Assembly: GCF_000383875.1 (NCBI RefSeq)
Contig: NZ_KB912886.1
Span: forward strand, 1-58,466
DNA length: 58,466 nucleotides
Origin: Caldibacillus debilis DSM 16016
Lineage (GTDB): Bacteria; Bacillota; Bacilli; Bacillales; Caldibacillaceae
Direction of reading: 5' to 3'
Shown here in pieces: positions 12,367 through 22,624 of the stretch. The notes under the pieces are model-generated. The model ran no database searches. It was not told the DNA's origin and saw nothing but the letters and a program-made list of their open reading frames with translations. Each line of letters starts with the position of its first letter. The first letter of the stretch is position 1. The position numbers and the translations under genes are program-made.

Positions 12367-13146
12367 GTGAAGAAAAAGGTTGTTGGAATCGGTCTCATTC
12401 CGCTCATCTTCTTTTTGTCCGGCTGCTCGGACGTGAACGAACCGATTACGGAGGACAGCGAAGGATTTTGGAACCAGTTGATCGTCTATCCGTTATCCTG
12501 GCTGATCGTTTCCATTGCCGGACTGTTTCCCGGAAAATTCGGCTACGGGCTTTCCATCATTATCGTGACCATTTTTATCCGCATTTTGATCCTTCCTTTC
12601 ATGGTCAGCCAGATGAAAAGTTCGAAAAAAATGAACCTGATCCAGCCTGAACTGGAAAAATTGAGGAAGAAATACAGTTCCAAGGATGCCGTCACCCAGC
12701 AGAAACTGAAGGAAGAACAGCTGAAATTGCTGCAGAAGTACGAGATCAATCCCCTTTCCGGCTGCCTGCCGGCATTGATCCAAATGCCGATCCTGCTCGG
12801 GCTTTACCATGCCATCGTCCGCACCGAAGAAATAAAAAGCCATTCGTTTTTATGGTTTGATTTGGCTGCCCGTGATCCTTTCTACATTCTGCCCTTCTTG
12901 GCGGGCGCGACAACGTTCCTGCAGCAAAAAGTGATGATGAGAGGCGTGCCCTATCAAAATCCGCAGATGCAGATGATGCTTTGGCTGTTGCCCGTCATGA
13001 TTGTCGGTTTTTCCTTTTTCGTCCCGTCCGCATTGGTCTTGTACTGGATTGTCGGAAATCTCTTTACCGTGGTTCAATCCTGGTTCATTAAAATTCCGGA
13101 GCTCGAGGCCAGGGCTCGCGGAACTTTGGGAGGAAGAAAAAATTGA
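12367..13146 (+). CDS. yidC: Membrane protein insertase YidC1/SpoIIIJ
   Basis: A 259-residue lipoprotein insertase of the Oxa1/YidC/Alb3 family that inserts membrane proteins with or after SecYEG; in B. subtilis the orthologue SpoIIIJ is also needed for forespore development. A signal peptide ends in the lipobox LSGC with Cys20, five transmembrane segments follow, and the conserved YidC block lies in the first cytosolic/hairpin region (SSKKMNLIQPELEKLRKKY). The start codon is GTG with GGGAGG upstream. It overlaps jag by 4 nt. Confidence 0.96.
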   Translation: MKKKVVGIGLIPLIFFLSGCSDVNEPITEDSEGFWNQLIVYPLSWLIVSIAGLFPGKFGYGLSIIIVTIFIRILILPFMVSQMKSSKKMNLIQPELEKLRKKYSSKDAVTQQKLKEEQLKLLQKYEINPLSGCLPALIQMPILLGLYHAIVRTEEIKSHSFLWFDLAARDPFYILPFLAGATTFLQQKVMMRGVPYQNPQMQMMLWLLPVMIVGFSFFVPSALVLYWIVGNLFTVVQSWFIKIPELEARARGTLGGRKN

Positions 13147-13763
13147 AGCAAGTGACCGCCACCGGCCAAACCGTTGAAATGGCCGTCCAATCCGCATTGA
13201 ATGAACTGAAAACGACGAAGGACCGGGTCGAAATTAAAATCATCGATGAAGGAAAAAGGGGTTTGCTCGGCATTTTCGGCTCCAGACCCGCGATCGTCAA
13301 GGTGACTTTGAAGACGGATCCTGTCGCGGAGGCAAAAAAATTTTTGCAAACCATCTGCGACGAAATGGATATCCCCGTTGTGATCCATGTGCGCACCGAT
13401 AATCTTTTCATGCATATCGATCTGGAGAGCGAAAAGGCCGCCCTCCTGATCGGAAAAAGGGGGCATACGTTGAACGCCTTGCAGACCTTGACCCAGGCTC
13501 TCGTCAACCGCTACACGGACCATTATATGTCCGTCATTTTGGACGTGGAAAATTACCGGAGGAAAAGGGAAGAAAAGCTGACCGAGCTGGCGGAGCGCCT
13601 GGCGAAGAAGGTCGCCCGGGAGAAAAAGCCCTATTCTTTGGAACCGATGCCTTCCTATGAGAGAAAAATCATCCACAGCGCTTTGGCGGGTCATCCGGAA
13701 GTGACGACCTATTCCGTGGGGGAAGAACCGAAAAGGCATCTGGTCATCACCCCGAAAAACTGA
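13143..13763 (+). CDS. khpB: RNA-binding protein KhpB/Jag
   Basis: A 206-residue Jag/KhpB with an N-terminal Jag_N domain (first ~50 residues, containing GLLGIFGSRPA), a KH domain (~70-140, IGKRGHTLNALQTL) and a C-terminal R3H domain (SYERKIIHSAL). It partners with KhpA in RNA binding linked to cell elongation and sporulation. The TTG start overlaps the yidC stop codon as TTGA, with GGGAGG upstream, so the two are translationally coupled. This pairing with SpoIIIJ is standard in Firmicutes. Confidence 0.96.
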   Translation: MKQVTATGQTVEMAVQSALNELKTTKDRVEIKIIDEGKRGLLGIFGSRPAIVKVTLKTDPVAEAKKFLQTICDEMDIPVVIHVRTDNLFMHIDLESEKAALLIGKRGHTLNALQTLTQALVNRYTDHYMSVILDVENYRRKREEKLTELAERLAKKVAREKKPYSLEPMPSYERKIIHSALAGHPEVTTYSVGEEPKRHLVITPKN

Positions 13764-13774
13764 GGATTTTTTTC

Positions 13775-13820
13775 AAACTGTTTTCGTGGCAGAGGGGATT
13801 GCCATTGAAAACAGTTTTTT
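13775..13820 (+). terminator. Terminator after jag
   Basis: AAACTGTTTTC pairs with GAAAACAGTTT around an inner TGGCA/TGCCA stem, followed by a T run. Confidence 0.85.
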
Positions 13821-13852
13821 CTATGCAGTTTTTTTGTTTTCTTGTATAATAC

Positions 13853-13927
13853 TGTGGATAACTTTGTTTCAACGGGATATCCACATGTGGAAATTTTTTT
13901 ATCATTTGTTTATTCACATGTGGATTT
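13853..13927. promoter_or_regulatory. DnaA-box cluster upstream of mnmE
   Basis: TGTGGATAA (13853-13861), ATATCCACA (13877-13885), TTATTCACA (13910-13918) and TGTGGATTT (13919-13927) lie in the 267-bp jag-mnmE gap, two of them forming palindromes around CACATGTG. From published B. subtilis work I recall that the region upstream of trmE (mnmE) is one of a few DnaA-binding sites outside oriC, so this looks like its conserved equivalent. Confidence 0.75.
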
Positions 13928-14030
13928 ATTACAATAAAATTACGGCCGTTTATTAACGTCCTTGCTTTCCGATTGTTCTTGTCGGATTTTTCCGATGTTC
14001 CTATAGATTTTTTCTTAAGCGTGGTGACCC

Positions 14031-15419
14031 ATGATGGAGTTTGATACGATCGCAGCCATTTCCACGCCGATCGGGGAAGGGGCGATCGGCATCGTCCGCC
14101 TGTCGGGGGAAAAGGCGATCGAGATCGCGGACCGGGTGTTCCGGAGCCCTTCCGGGAAAAAGCTGCAGGATGTCCCGTCCCATACGATCCATTACGGATA
14201 TATTTTCGACACGAAGGAAGAACGGAAAATCGAAGAAGTGATGGTAACGGTGATGAGAAAGCCGCGCACCTTCACGAGGGAAGATGTGGTGGAAATCAAT
14301 TGCCACGGCGGCCTGCTTGCCACCAATCGGGTGCTGGAGCTCGTTTTGTCCAACGGGGCGCGGCTTGCCGAGCCCGGGGAATTTACGAAACGGGCCTTTC
14401 TGAACGGCCGCATCGACCTGTCCCAGGCGGAGGCGGTCATGGATTTGATCCGGGCGAAAACGGACCGGGCGATGAACGTGGCCCTCGGCCAATTGGAAGG
14501 CCGGCTCTCCAGGCTGATCAAAAAATTGCGCCAGGAAATTCTGGAAGTCCTGGCCCAGGTGGAAGTGAACATCGACTACCCGGAATATGACGACGTGGAA
14601 GAAATGACCCATCAAATGATGCTCCAAAAAGCGGAATATGTAAGGAAGGAAATCGAAAAATTATTGGCGACCGCCAGGCAGGGGAAGATTTTACGGGAAG
14701 GACTGAAAACGGCGATCGTCGGCAGGCCGAACGTCGGGAAATCCTCCTTGTTAAACAGCCTCGTTCACGAAAACAAAGCGATCGTCACCGATATTCCCGG
14801 AACGACAAGGGACGTGATCGAAGAATTCGTCAACGTCCGGGGGGTTCCCCTGAAGTTGATCGATACGGCGGGAATCCGGGAAACGGAAGACGTGGTGGAA
14901 AAAATCGGAGTGGAAAAATCCCGGAAGATGCTAAAAGAAGCGGATTTGGTTCTTTTTCTGTTAAATTACAACGAGGAATTGACGGAAGAAGACCGCGGGC
15001 TGTTTCAGGCGATCCGGGATGCGGAGGCGGTCATCATCGTCAATAAAATCGATCTTCCGCAAAAAATTGATATGGAAGAAGTGAGACGGCTTGCCGACGG
15101 GAAAAAGGTGATTCCCGTTTCCGTGAAAGAGGAAAAGGGCATGGAAGAGCTGGAAGAAGCCATCGCTTCCATGTATTTCAGCGGCGAGATCGGGATGGAT
15201 GAAACGGCGTTCGTCACGAACGCGAGGCATATCGCTTTGCTGAAGAAGGCGTTGGAATCCGTGGAGGACGTACTCAAAGGAATCGATCAAAAGATGCCGA
15301 TCGATATGATCCAGATCGATATGACGAAGACTTGGGAAACCCTCGGGGAAATCATCGGGGAGAGCGTCCAGGACGAGCTCTTGGACCAGCTGTTTTCCCA
15401 ATTCTGCCTCGGAAAATGA
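14031..15419 (+). CDS. mnmE: tRNA modification GTPase MnmE
   Basis: A 462-residue MnmE (TrmE/ThdF). Together with MnmG it installs the 5-carboxymethylaminomethyl group on U34 of certain tRNAs. The N-terminal folate-binding domain starts with [19 protein letters not shown]; the G domain has G1 GRPNVGKSS at residues 231-239, DTAGIRET and NKID. The protein ends in FCLGK, which carries the conserved C-terminal cysteine. GGTGA precedes the ATG; a second ATG follows directly. mnmG begins 22 bp downstream, forming the usual mnmE-mnmG-rsmG operon. Confidence 0.98.
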   Translation: MMEFDTIAAISTPIGEGAIGIVRLSGEKAIEIADRVFRSPSGKKLQDVPSHTIHYGYIFDTKEERKIEEVMVTVMRKPRTFTREDVVEINCHGGLLATNRVLELVLSNGARLAEPGEFTKRAFLNGRIDLSQAEAVMDLIRAKTDRAMNVALGQLEGRLSRLIKKLRQEILEVLAQVEVNIDYPEYDDVEEMTHQMMLQKAEYVRKEIEKLLATARQGKILREGLKTAIVGRPNVGKSSLLNSLVHENKAIVTDIPGTTRDVIEEFVNVRGVPLKLIDTAGIRETEDVVEKIGVEKSRKMLKEADLVLFLLNYNEELTEEDRGLFQAIRDAEAVIIVNKIDLPQKIDMEEVRRLADGKKVIPVSVKEEKGMEELEEAIASMYFSGEIGMDETAFVTNARHIALLKKALESVEDVLKGIDQKMPIDMIQIDMTKTWETLGEIIGESVQDELLDQLFSQFCLGK

Positions 15420-15441
15420 TTCGAAAAGGAGGTTGAAAGAT

Positions 15442-17337
15442 ATGCAAACCTATGATGCCGGAAGCTATGACGTCATCGTCGTCGGCAGCGGCCATGCGGG
15501 ATGCGAAGCGGCGCTCGCCGCGGCGCGGATCGGTGCGAAGACGTTGGTTTTGACCATCAATTTGGATATGGTCGCGTTCATGCCCTGCAATCCTTCCATC
15601 GGGGGACCGGCAAAAGGGATCGTCGTAAGGGAAATCGATGCCCTCGGGGGGGAAATGGGGAAAAATATCGACAAAACCTACATCCAAATGCGCATGCTGA
15701 ACACCGGCAAGGGCCCAGCCGTGAGGGCTTTGCGGGCCCAGGCCGATAAAGTCCTTTACCAAAGGGAAATGAAAAAAACCTTGGAAAGGCAGCCGAACCT
15801 GACCCTCCGTCAAGGGATGGTGGAGAAACTCATCGTCGAGAACGGGGTTTGCCAAGGGGTCATTACAAAAACCGGCGCCGCTTACCGCGCCAAGGCCGTC
15901 GTTTTAACGACGGGGACCTTTTTGCGCGGCGAAATCATCATCGGCGAATTGAAATATTCCAGCGGGCCGAACAACCAGCAACCTTCCATCAAGCTGTCGG
16001 AAAATTTGGAGGAACTCGGTTTCCAACTCGTCCGTTTCAAAACGGGGACGCCTCCCCGGGTCAACAGCCGTACGATCGATTACAGCAAGACGGAAATCCA
16101 GCCGGGGGACAAGGAGCCGCGCGCCTTTTCCTACGAAACGACGACTTACATCACCGATCAGCTGCCTTGCTGGTTGACGTACACGACGGAAAGAAGCCAT
16201 CAAATCATCGATGAAAATTTGCACCGGGCCCCGATGTTTTCCGGTATGATCAAAGGGCGGGGACCGCGGTACTGCCCCTCCATCGAGGACAAGGTTGTCC
16301 GGTTTCACGATAAGCCCCGCCATCAAATCTTTTTGGAACCGGAAGGAAGGGAAACGGAAGAAGTTTATGTGCAAGGATTGTCGACCAGCCTCCCGGAAGA
16401 AGTGCAGCAGGAATTGATCGCCAGCATCCCGGGACTGGAGAAGGCGGAAATGATGCGGCCCGGGTATGCGATCGAGTACGATGCCATCGTTCCTACCCAG
16501 CTGTGGCCGACATTGGAGACGAAATTGGTCAAAAACCTGTATACGGCGGGACAGATTAACGGTACGAGCGGCTATGAGGAAGCGGCCGGGCAAGGAATCA
16601 TGGCGGGGATCAACGCGGCATTTAAAGCCCTGGGCAAGGATGAGGAAGTTGTTTTGAGCCGTTCCGACGCCTATATCGGCGTGATGATCGACGATCTGGT
16701 GACCAAAGGCGTCGTTGAACCGTACCGGCTCCTGACTTCCCGGGCGGAATACCGGCTGCTTTTGAGGCATGACAACGCCGATTTGCGCCTGACGGAAATC
16801 GGCTACCGGATCGGCCTGATTTCCGAAGAACGTTACAGAAAATTTTTGCTGAAGAAACAGCAAATCGAAGCGGAATTGAACCGTCTCCGGTCGACGATCA
16901 TCCGCCCCGACGAGAAGGTGCAAAAATTGATTCAAAGCGTCGGCGGAAGCGAACTGAAAGACGGCATAAAGGCGTCTGATCTGTTGAAACGGCCGGAGAT
17001 GACTTACGAACACATCAAACAATTGGTTCCCGCCCCGGAAGAACTGTCGCCTGAAGTGGAAGAACAAGTGGAAATTCAAATCAAGTATGAAGGCTATATA
17101 CAAAAGTCCCTCCAACAAGTGGAAAAAATGAAAAAATTGGAGGACAAAAAGATTCCCGCGGACATCGATTATGACGCCATTTTCGGCCTTGCCAACGAAG
17201 CGAAGGAGAACTTGAAAAAGGTGCGGCCCCTTTCCATCGCCCAGGCTTCGCGCATACCGGGCGTCAATCCCGCCGATATTTCCATTTTGTTGGTTTATTT
17301 GGAACAGGGAAAAATCGCCCGCGTCAGCAACCAATAA
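15442..17337 (+). CDS. mnmG: tRNA modification enzyme MnmG (GidA)
   Basis: A 631-residue FAD-dependent partner of MnmE in wobble-uridine modification. The Rossmann motif [12 protein letters not shown] is at about residues 13-24; the conserved [11 protein letters not shown] and [11 protein letters not shown] blocks follow, the latter containing a catalytic cysteine region. The C-terminal helical domain contacts MnmE and tRNA. A TTG lies 9 nt upstream in frame, but AGGAGG stands 9 nt before the ATG at 15442, so I start there. Transcribed with mnmE and rsmG. Confidence 0.98.
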   Translation: MQTYDAGSYDVIVVGSGHAGCEAALAAARIGAKTLVLTINLDMVAFMPCNPSIGGPAKGIVVREIDALGGEMGKNIDKTYIQMRMLNTGKGPAVRALRAQADKVLYQREMKKTLERQPNLTLRQGMVEKLIVENGVCQGVITKTGAAYRAKAVVLTTGTFLRGEIIIGELKYSSGPNNQQPSIKLSENLEELGFQLVRFKTGTPPRVNSRTIDYSKTEIQPGDKEPRAFSYETTTYITDQLPCWLTYTTERSHQIIDENLHRAPMFSGMIKGRGPRYCPSIEDKVVRFHDKPRHQIFLEPEGRETEEVYVQGLSTSLPEEVQQELIASIPGLEKAEMMRPGYAIEYDAIVPTQLWPTLETKLVKNLYTAGQINGTSGYEEAAGQGIMAGINAAFKALGKDEEVVLSRSDAYIGVMIDDLVTKGVVEPYRLLTSRAEYRLLLRHDNADLRLTEIGYRIGLISEERYRKFLLKKQQIEAELNRLRSTIIRPDEKVQKLIQSVGGSELKDGIKASDLLKRPEMTYEHIKQLVPAPEELSPEVEEQVEIQIKYEGYIQKSLQQVEKMKKLEDKKIPADIDYDAIFGLANEAKENLKKVRPLSIAQASRIPGVNPADISILLVYLEQGKIARVSNQ

Positions 17338-17353
17338 AGACAGGAAGATGGCC

Positions 17354-18070
17354 ATGAACACGGAACAATTTATCGAAGCGCTAAACGAGCACCATATTTC
17401 CTTGACGGCCCGGCAGCTGGAACAATTTGAAACCTATTGGGCCCTTCTTTCCGAATGGAACGAAAAAATGAACCTGACTTCCATCAACGGAAAAGAACAG
17501 GTCTATTTAAAACATTTCTATGATTCGTTGACCGCTTCCTTTTTCGTCGATTTGAAAAGCTCCCCGTTGCAGATTTGCGATGTCGGGTCGGGGGCCGGAT
17601 TTCCGGGCATTCCATGGAAAATCGTTTTTCCCCAGCTGCGTTTGACCATCATCGATTCCTTGAAAAAAAGAATCCTTTTTCTAACGGAATTGGTGAACCG
17701 GCTGCAGCTGGAAGGGGTTACCCTTTTCCATGAACGCGCGGAAAACGCCGGCCAAAACGGGGATTTTCGGGAAAAATTCGATGTGGTGACGGCCCGGGCC
17801 GTCGCCAGGTTGTCCGTTTTGTCCGAGTTTTGCCTGCCCCTCGCCAAGCCGGGAGGCGTCTTTCTTGCCATGAAAGGTCCCGGGGTCAAAGAGGAAATCA
17901 AAGAAGGGAAAAGGGCGATTTCGATCCTGGGCGGCAAGATCGCATCCGTCCATACCTTGGCGCTCCCCTATGAAAACAGCGAGCGGAACATTATTTTGAT
18001 CGAAAAAGTGAAAAACACGCCGAAAAAATATCCGAGAAAGCCCGGGATTCCGGTAAAATCGCCGCTTTGA
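17354..18070 (+). CDS. rsmG: 16S rRNA (guanine-N7) methyltransferase RsmG
   Basis: A 238-residue SAM-dependent methyltransferase that makes m7G in the 530 loop of 16S rRNA (G527 in E. coli numbering); its loss gives low-level streptomycin resistance in other bacteria. Visible motifs are CDVGSGAGFPGIP for SAM binding, TARAVARLSVL, and the C-terminal KNTPKKYPRKPG typical of Bacillus RsmG. AGGAAG stands 6 nt before the ATG at 17354, which aligns with the B. subtilis start; an in-frame ATG 6 nt upstream sits too close to it. It lies 16 bp after mnmG. Confidence 0.97.
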   Translation: MNTEQFIEALNEHHISLTARQLEQFETYWALLSEWNEKMNLTSINGKEQVYLKHFYDSLTASFFVDLKSSPLQICDVGSGAGFPGIPWKIVFPQLRLTIIDSLKKRILFLTELVNRLQLEGVTLFHERAENAGQNGDFREKFDVVTARAVARLSVLSEFCLPLAKPGGVFLAMKGPGVKEEIKEGKRAISILGGKIASVHTLALPYENSERNIILIEKVKNTPKKYPRKPGIPVKSPL

Positions 18071-18177
18071 CCGAAGGCCCGGGACCGTTTCCTTGCCATA
18101 GGATGCAGGAACTTCCCGGCGGCTGGAGAAATAAGTAAGTAATGGACTAGGGAGTATGATGAAGGTGGTGTCGGCCA

Positions 18178-19044
18178 ATGAAACATCCGTTTTCGAAGAT
18201 TTTCGGGCTGGGTGACAAGGAGAGCCGGGATTTTGGATTGGATCAGGAGATCGAGAATCCGAACGAAGAAGTGAAACAGATACCTATCGACCAGATCCAC
18301 CCCAACCGCTTCCAACCGCGGACGGTTTTTGACGACGAAAAGATCGATGAGCTGGCGAGCACGATCCATACCCACGGCATCATCCAGCCGATCGTCGTCA
18401 GGGAAATCGGGACATCCCAATACGAAATCATCGCCGGTGAGAGACGTTTCCGGGCGGCAAAAAAACTTGGCTGGAGCACGGTCCCCGCGCTGGTCAAAAA
18501 TTTGAACGATGCCCAATCCGCTTCCATTGCCCTGATCGAAAATTTGCAGCGGGAAGAATTGTCCCCCATTGAAGAGGCGATGGCCTACGACAAGCTGCTG
18601 GAAATCCACCACCTCACCCAGGAAGCCCTCGCCCAACGTTTGGGAAAAGGGCAATCGACCGTCGCCAACAAACTGCGGCTGCTCAAACTTCCGAAACAGG
18701 TCCAGGATGCCCTGCTGAACAAAAAAATTACCGAGCGCCACGCCCGTGCCCTGATTCCGTTAAAGGACGAGGAAAAACAATTGAAGCTTTTGGACGAAAT
18801 CCTGGAAAAGCATTTGAACGTGAAACAGACGGAAGAAAGGGTTCAGAAACTGCTGGCCAGCGAGTCGGCCCCGAAGCCCAAGCCGAAACGGATCTCTTTA
18901 AGCAAAGATCTCCGCATTGCCGTGAATACGATCCGGCAATCGATGGCGATGGTGAAAAAGAGCGGAATCCCTGTCGAAGCCGACGAGGAAGAATTGGAAG
19001 ATTATTATCAAATTACGATAAAAATACCGAAAAAGAAAAAATAG
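18178..19044 (+). CDS. noc: Nucleoid occlusion protein Noc
   Basis: A 288-residue ParB-family protein. Noc binds NBS palindromes and the membrane and blocks Z-ring assembly over the nucleoid. The N-terminus [12 protein letters not shown] is the membrane-targeting amphipathic segment of the family. The CTP-binding ParB domain shows [13 protein letters not shown] and [14 protein letters not shown]; a helix-turn-helix ([21 protein letters not shown]) and the C-terminal [13 protein letters not shown] distinguish it from Spo0J. A near-consensus NBS is present upstream of walR in this window. The rsmG-noc-soj-spo0J order is conserved. Confidence 0.96.
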   Translation: MKHPFSKIFGLGDKESRDFGLDQEIENPNEEVKQIPIDQIHPNRFQPRTVFDDEKIDELASTIHTHGIIQPIVVREIGTSQYEIIAGERRFRAAKKLGWSTVPALVKNLNDAQSASIALIENLQREELSPIEEAMAYDKLLEIHHLTQEALAQRLGKGQSTVANKLRLLKLPKQVQDALLNKKITERHARALIPLKDEEKQLKLLDEILEKHLNVKQTEERVQKLLASESAPKPKPKRISLSKDLRIAVNTIRQSMAMVKKSGIPVEADEEELEDYYQITIKIPKKKK

Positions 19045-19541
19045 TCCCTTCTTTCTTTTTTCCAAACTTCCGAAGGGCTTCCCCCGAACACCGGTCCCGG
19101 CGATCCTTGGGGGCCTGCCGGGATCCGCGCCGGAAAGCGGCAGAAAAAAGCCCCTCTTTTTTGGCCTGTCGGCTCCGACTCGGACTCCGTTTCATCCCGA
19201 TCTTCCCTTATTGTCAATAACGTCCGGCAAAGCCGGTATTTTTGGATCAAGGATATCCTCGCTTCCCTTCCGGATATCCTTTTTATCATTCTTCATTTTT
19301 TCCGATCGGAAAAATCAAAGATTCGCAGATTCCTTTCGTTCCGGTTCACAGGCTGCGCCTCCGGACGGCAGACCGCCCTTCCCTTCTCCGTTGCGGAAAC
19401 CATTTCGTTGGTTTATCATTTTTTCATGTCCGTCTCTTTTTCCTTTTTTTGTGCCTGGCTTTTTTGCGGGATGGGCGGTTTTTTCTTTATATTTCGTGAT
19501 AAAATAGAAGCTGAATAGTTTCTTGCGGGGTAGGTGACATC
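19045..19541. other. noc-soj intergenic region without a recognised gene
   Basis: Nearly 500 bp of pyrimidine-rich sequence. An AAAAAAG/CTTTTTT inverted repeat around CCCCT (about 19144-19166) may be a weak terminator of noc. TAAAAT (19500-19505) lies at a suitable -10 distance from soj but lacks a clear -35. Open frames here have no ribosome site or recognised motif. Confidence 0.5.
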
Positions 19542-20303
19542 GTGGGTAAAATCATTGCTGTTGCGAACCAAAAAGGGGGAGTCGGCAAAACGACCACATC
19601 GGTTAACTTGGCCGCATGCCTGGCCTATATCGGGAAGAAAGTGTTGATCGTGGATGTGGATCCCCAGGGAAATGCGACGAGCGGCATCGGCATTGAAAAA
19701 GCGGATGTGAGCCAATGCGTTTATGATATTTTGATAGACGAAGTAGAAACGAAGAAGGTCATTATTCCGACCGATGTGGAGAATCTGTACATCATCCCTT
19801 CCACGATCCAGTTGGCAGGGGCGGAAATCGAGCTCGTTCCGACGATCTCCCGGGAAATCCGTTTGAGGCGCGCCCTAGAACAGGTCAAGGATGATTATGA
19901 TTATATCATCATCGATTGTCCGCCGTCCCTTGGCTTGTTGACCATCAACGCGCTGACCGCTTCCGATTCCGTCATCATTCCGGTGCAATGCGAATATTAC
20001 GCGTTGGAAGGCTTGAGCCAATTGTTGAATACCGTCCGTTTGGTCCAAAAACATTTAAACAAGAAATTGCGGATCGAAGGCGTTTTGTTGACGATGTTGG
20101 ACGCCCGGACAAACTTGGGAATTCAAGTCATCGACGAAGTGAAGAAATATTTTCAGGATAAAGTATACAAAACGATCATTCCGAGGAACGTCCGCCTGAG
20201 CGAAGCACCCAGCCACGGAAAGCCCATTATCGTTTATGACCCCCGTTCGAAGGGGGCGGAAGTTTATATCGAATTAGCAAAGGAAGTGGTGGCTAATGGC
20301 TAA
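19542..20303 (+). CDS. soj: Chromosome partitioning ATPase Soj (ParA)
   Basis: A 253-residue ParA-type Walker ATPase. The deviant Walker A motif KGGVGKTTTS is at residues ~11-20, Walker B-type DCPPSLGLL near residue 125. Soj works with Spo0J and parS in origin segregation and modulates DnaA at oriC; in sporulating Bacillus it represses stage II genes. The start codon is GTG with GTAGGTGA upstream. It overlaps spo0J by 8 nt. Confidence 0.98.
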   Translation: MGKIIAVANQKGGVGKTTTSVNLAACLAYIGKKVLIVDVDPQGNATSGIGIEKADVSQCVYDILIDEVETKKVIIPTDVENLYIIPSTIQLAGAEIELVPTISREIRLRRALEQVKDDYDYIIIDCPPSLGLLTINALTASDSVIIPVQCEYYALEGLSQLLNTVRLVQKHLNKKLRIEGVLLTMLDARTNLGIQVIDEVKKYFQDKVYKTIIPRNVRLSEAPSHGKPIIVYDPRSKGAEVYIELAKEVVANG

Positions 20304-21150
20304 GGCTCTCGGCAAAGGCCTGGAATCCCTTTTCCCCGCCATGGAAATCTCCGAAGAAGAGACGATTCAGGAAATCAGCATCGATGAAATCCGGCCCAAT
20401 CCTTATCAGCCGCGGAAAAATTTCAAAGACGAAACCATTGATGAATTGAAACAATCGATTTTGGAACACGGGATTCTGCAGCCCCTGATCGTCCGCAAAA
20501 GTGTCAAAGGCTATGAAATTGTCGTCGGCGAAAGGCGTTACCGGGCCGCCAAAGAAGCCAACATGAAAACCGTTCCGGCGGTTGTCCGGAAAATGGACGA
20601 CCGGCAAATGATGGAACTCGCCCTTTTGGAAAACCTGCAAAGGGAAGATTTAACCCCGATCGAAGAGGCGTCCGCTTATCAGGTGCTGATGGACAGGTTG
20701 AATTTGACCCAGGAGGAGTTGGCCAAACGCCTCGGAAAAAGCCGGCCTCATATCGCCAACCATGTCCGCCTTCTGTCATTGCCCGCCTATGTGCAGAAGC
20801 TCATTAACGATCAGAAAATTTCCATGGGCCATGGACGCGCCTTGTTGGGGCTGAAGAAAAAGGAAAAAATGAAGGCGGTCGTGGAAAAAATCTTGAAGGA
20901 ACAGCTGAACGTCCGCCAGCTGGAAGCCCTGATTCAGGAATTAAACAAAAATGTTTCACGTGAAACATCGAAAAAGAGCGAGCAGAAAAAGGACGTGTTC
21001 ATTTTGGAAGCCGAATCGTTGCTGCGGGAGCGGCTCGGCACCAATGTAAAGATCAAACAGTCCAAAAACAGGGGCAAAATAGAGATCGAATTTTTCTCCA
21101 AGGAAGATTTAAACCGGATATTGGAAATGTTCGGCCCGGAACCGTTATAA
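20296..21150 (+). CDS. spo0J: Chromosome partitioning protein Spo0J (ParB)
   Basis: A 284-residue ParB CTPase clamp. The CTP-binding box GERRYRAAKEANM, the ENLQREDLTPIEEA block and the HTH TQEELAKRLGKSRPHIANHVR are clear, followed by a C-terminal dimerisation domain. It loads at parS, spreads, and recruits SMC condensin. A perfect parS site lies inside the coding sequence at 20952-20967, as in B. subtilis. Translationally coupled to soj by overlap; a strong hairpin follows the stop codon. Confidence 0.98.
   Translation: MAKALGKGLESLFPAMEISEEETIQEISIDEIRPNPYQPRKNFKDETIDELKQSILEHGILQPLIVRKSVKGYEIVVGERRYRAAKEANMKTVPAVVRKMDDRQMMELALLENLQREDLTPIEEASAYQVLMDRLNLTQEELAKRLGKSRPHIANHVRLLSLPAYVQKLINDQKISMGHGRALLGLKKKEKMKAVVEKILKEQLNVRQLEALIQELNKNVSRETSKKSEQKKDVFILEAESLLRERLGTNVKIKQSKNRGKIEIEFFSKEDLNRILEMFGPEPL
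20952..20967. promoter_or_regulatory. parS: parS site inside spo0J
   Basis: TGTTTCACGTGAAACA, a perfect 16-bp palindrome matching the B. subtilis parS consensus, within spo0J. Confidence 0.97.
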
Positions 21151-21180
21151 TAAGTCATTGGACAATGGCTTATTTTTTTT
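21149..21180 (+). terminator. Terminator after spo0J
   Basis: AATAAGTCATTG pairs with CAATGGCTTATT (one G-T pair), followed by eight T residues. The A-rich 5' flank is too short for me to claim that it also ends yyaC from the other side. Confidence 0.85.
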
Positions 21181-21376
21181 ATCATCCTATGTAACCGTCC
21201 CGGGCGGCGCCGAAGACGGAAGCCGTGGAAAACGGCTGTCCTCATGTCGAAGTTTCTGCGGAAAACCGATGGGAAGCCCCGCTTGCGGCCGGTCCGGACG
21301 TCAGCCGCGGCAGGGAAACACCGGCCGCGTGCGGAAGCGCCCTTTTTATCGCGTCTCCGATTTCCGCTTGCGGAAA

Positions 21377-21967
21377 TCACTCCGCCTTTCTTCCTTCGAT
21401 CCGGGATTGGTAGAACAAACCCGCCTGATAAATCCCTTCCGTTATCGTTTTCGCCAGCGCCATGACCAGATACAGCCGGGTATTTTGCAAGATGAAAAAT
21501 TCCATCAGCCCTCCGGCGTTTACGATCCCGGTAATATGCGAATGGCCGACGAAAGGCAGATCCTTTTGCATGGCGGCCCCGGGCTTCAAAGGCCCGGGTT
21601 TGACGGAAATGGTCCCGACGTTCTCCGGACGCCCCAAACATGCATCGACGGCGATGATGAAAGGCTGGGCCAACGCCCGGTTCACTTCCTCCAGCTTTTC
21701 CTTTAAATTGACCGCATGGACCGGATCTTCCAGCGTGCCGAACACGTGGAAGTTTTCCGGCAGCGTTTTTTCCAGCAGGTGGGTGCCGACGAGGGGACCC
21801 AGCGAGTCACCCGTGGAACGGTCGGTGCCGATGCAAAAAAGGACGATCGGGACGGATCTTTCTTTCGGCAAAAGGGAAAAAAGGAGTTCGGCGATCTTTC
21901 GCGACGAGAAGGACTCGTTCCAGTAAATGTTTGCCCGGTCTTCTTTTCGATTCGGTAAGATTTTCAT
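21377..21967 (-). CDS. yyaC: Spore protein YyaC (DUF1256, GPR-like)
   Basis: A 196-residue protein of the YyaC family, related to the germination protease GPR and made in sporulating Bacillus. Conserved blocks are VLFCIGTDRSTGDSLGPLVG, GTLEDPVHAVNL, IIAVDACLG and VGHSHITGIVNAGGLMEFF. GGAGGT precedes the ATG. It is the only minus-strand gene between oriC and the siderophore region, convergent with spo0J, as in B. subtilis. Its substrate is unknown. Its presence supports a spore-forming host. The ~190 bp between the spo0J terminator and this gene hold nothing I recognise. Confidence 0.93.
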   Translation of the reverse strand: MKILPNRKEDRANIYWNESFSSRKIAELLFSLLPKERSVPIVLFCIGTDRSTGDSLGPLVGTHLLEKTLPENFHVFGTLEDPVHAVNLKEKLEEVNRALAQPFIIAVDACLGRPENVGTISVKPGPLKPGAAMQKDLPFVGHSHITGIVNAGGLMEFFILQNTRLYLVMALAKTITEGIYQAGLFYQSRIEGRKAE

Positions 21968-22141
21968 GGCATGACCTCCGGCCTTCTTGGATCCAGTATT
22001 ACTAGTTTAGTAACGGCGGGCGGTTTTTATACGAGAAAACGGACGTTTTTTAAAGGGCCGGGCGTTTCTTTATAAATGAACCGATTAATTGTAAACTAAA
22101 AATGAAACTTCTGTTCTAGAAAAGACGGGGAGGGAATCATT

Positions 22142-22345
22142 TTGGAAGAAAAAACGTTCGAACTGAATGACATAGTGGAAATGAAAAAACCTCATCCGTG
22201 CGGAACGAATCGTTGGAAAATCATCCGGATGGGCATGGACATCCGGATCAAATGTATGGGCTGCCAACACAGCGTTTTAATGCCGAGAAAGGAATTTACA
22301 AGGAAATTGAAAAAGGTGCTGGGACCCGAATCCGAAGCCGAATAA
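22142..22345 (+). CDS. yyzM: DUF951 protein YyzM
   Basis: A 67-residue DUF951 protein found next to ychF in Bacillales. It has the pattern ELNDIVEMKKPHPCGTN, a pair of CxxC-type cysteines (CMGC) and the tail MPRKEFTRKLKK, suggesting a small nucleic-acid-binding or metal-binding fold of unknown role. The start is TTG, with GGGAGGG 7 nt upstream. Divergent from yyaC. Confidence 0.88.
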   Translation: MEEKTFELNDIVEMKKPHPCGTNRWKIIRMGMDIRIKCMGCQHSVLMPRKEFTRKLKKVLGPESEAE

Positions 22346-22624
22346 TCCCCCTCGGTCCCGGATTCGTCCGTTCCGCAATTATTGAAAGGAACGGCGGCCC
22401 TGCTCGGCAGCCTTGATGGAGGGCCGTATGCCGGGCGGTTCGGATGGCGCCCGGAAATTTGTTGATCGGAAAAGCCGCCGGTTTTCTTTTCTGAGGACCC
22501 TTCGTCCATCCGGAGCCAAACCGGCATGAACGTCCCTTTGACCCGGACCGCCGTTTCCCCTTCCCGGAATAGGCTGCCTTGTCCCGCGCGGGGACGGACC
22601 GGCTACCGGCAAGCTCCGCGGCTC
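22346..22624. other. yyzM-ychF intergenic region, no gene seen
   Basis: About 280 bp of G+C-rich DNA. A CCGTTCC/GGAACGG inverted repeat (about 22369-22393) lies behind yyzM but lacks a T run. No open frame with a ribosome site was found. Confidence 0.45.

Noticed and set aside
15904-17361. 485-codon minus-strand frame opposite mnmG
   Set aside because: Antisense to a universally conserved gene; composition is that of a shadow frame.
22369-22393. CCGTTCC/GGAACGG as a terminator of yyzM
   Set aside because: No T run after either arm; kept only as a note in the gap description.
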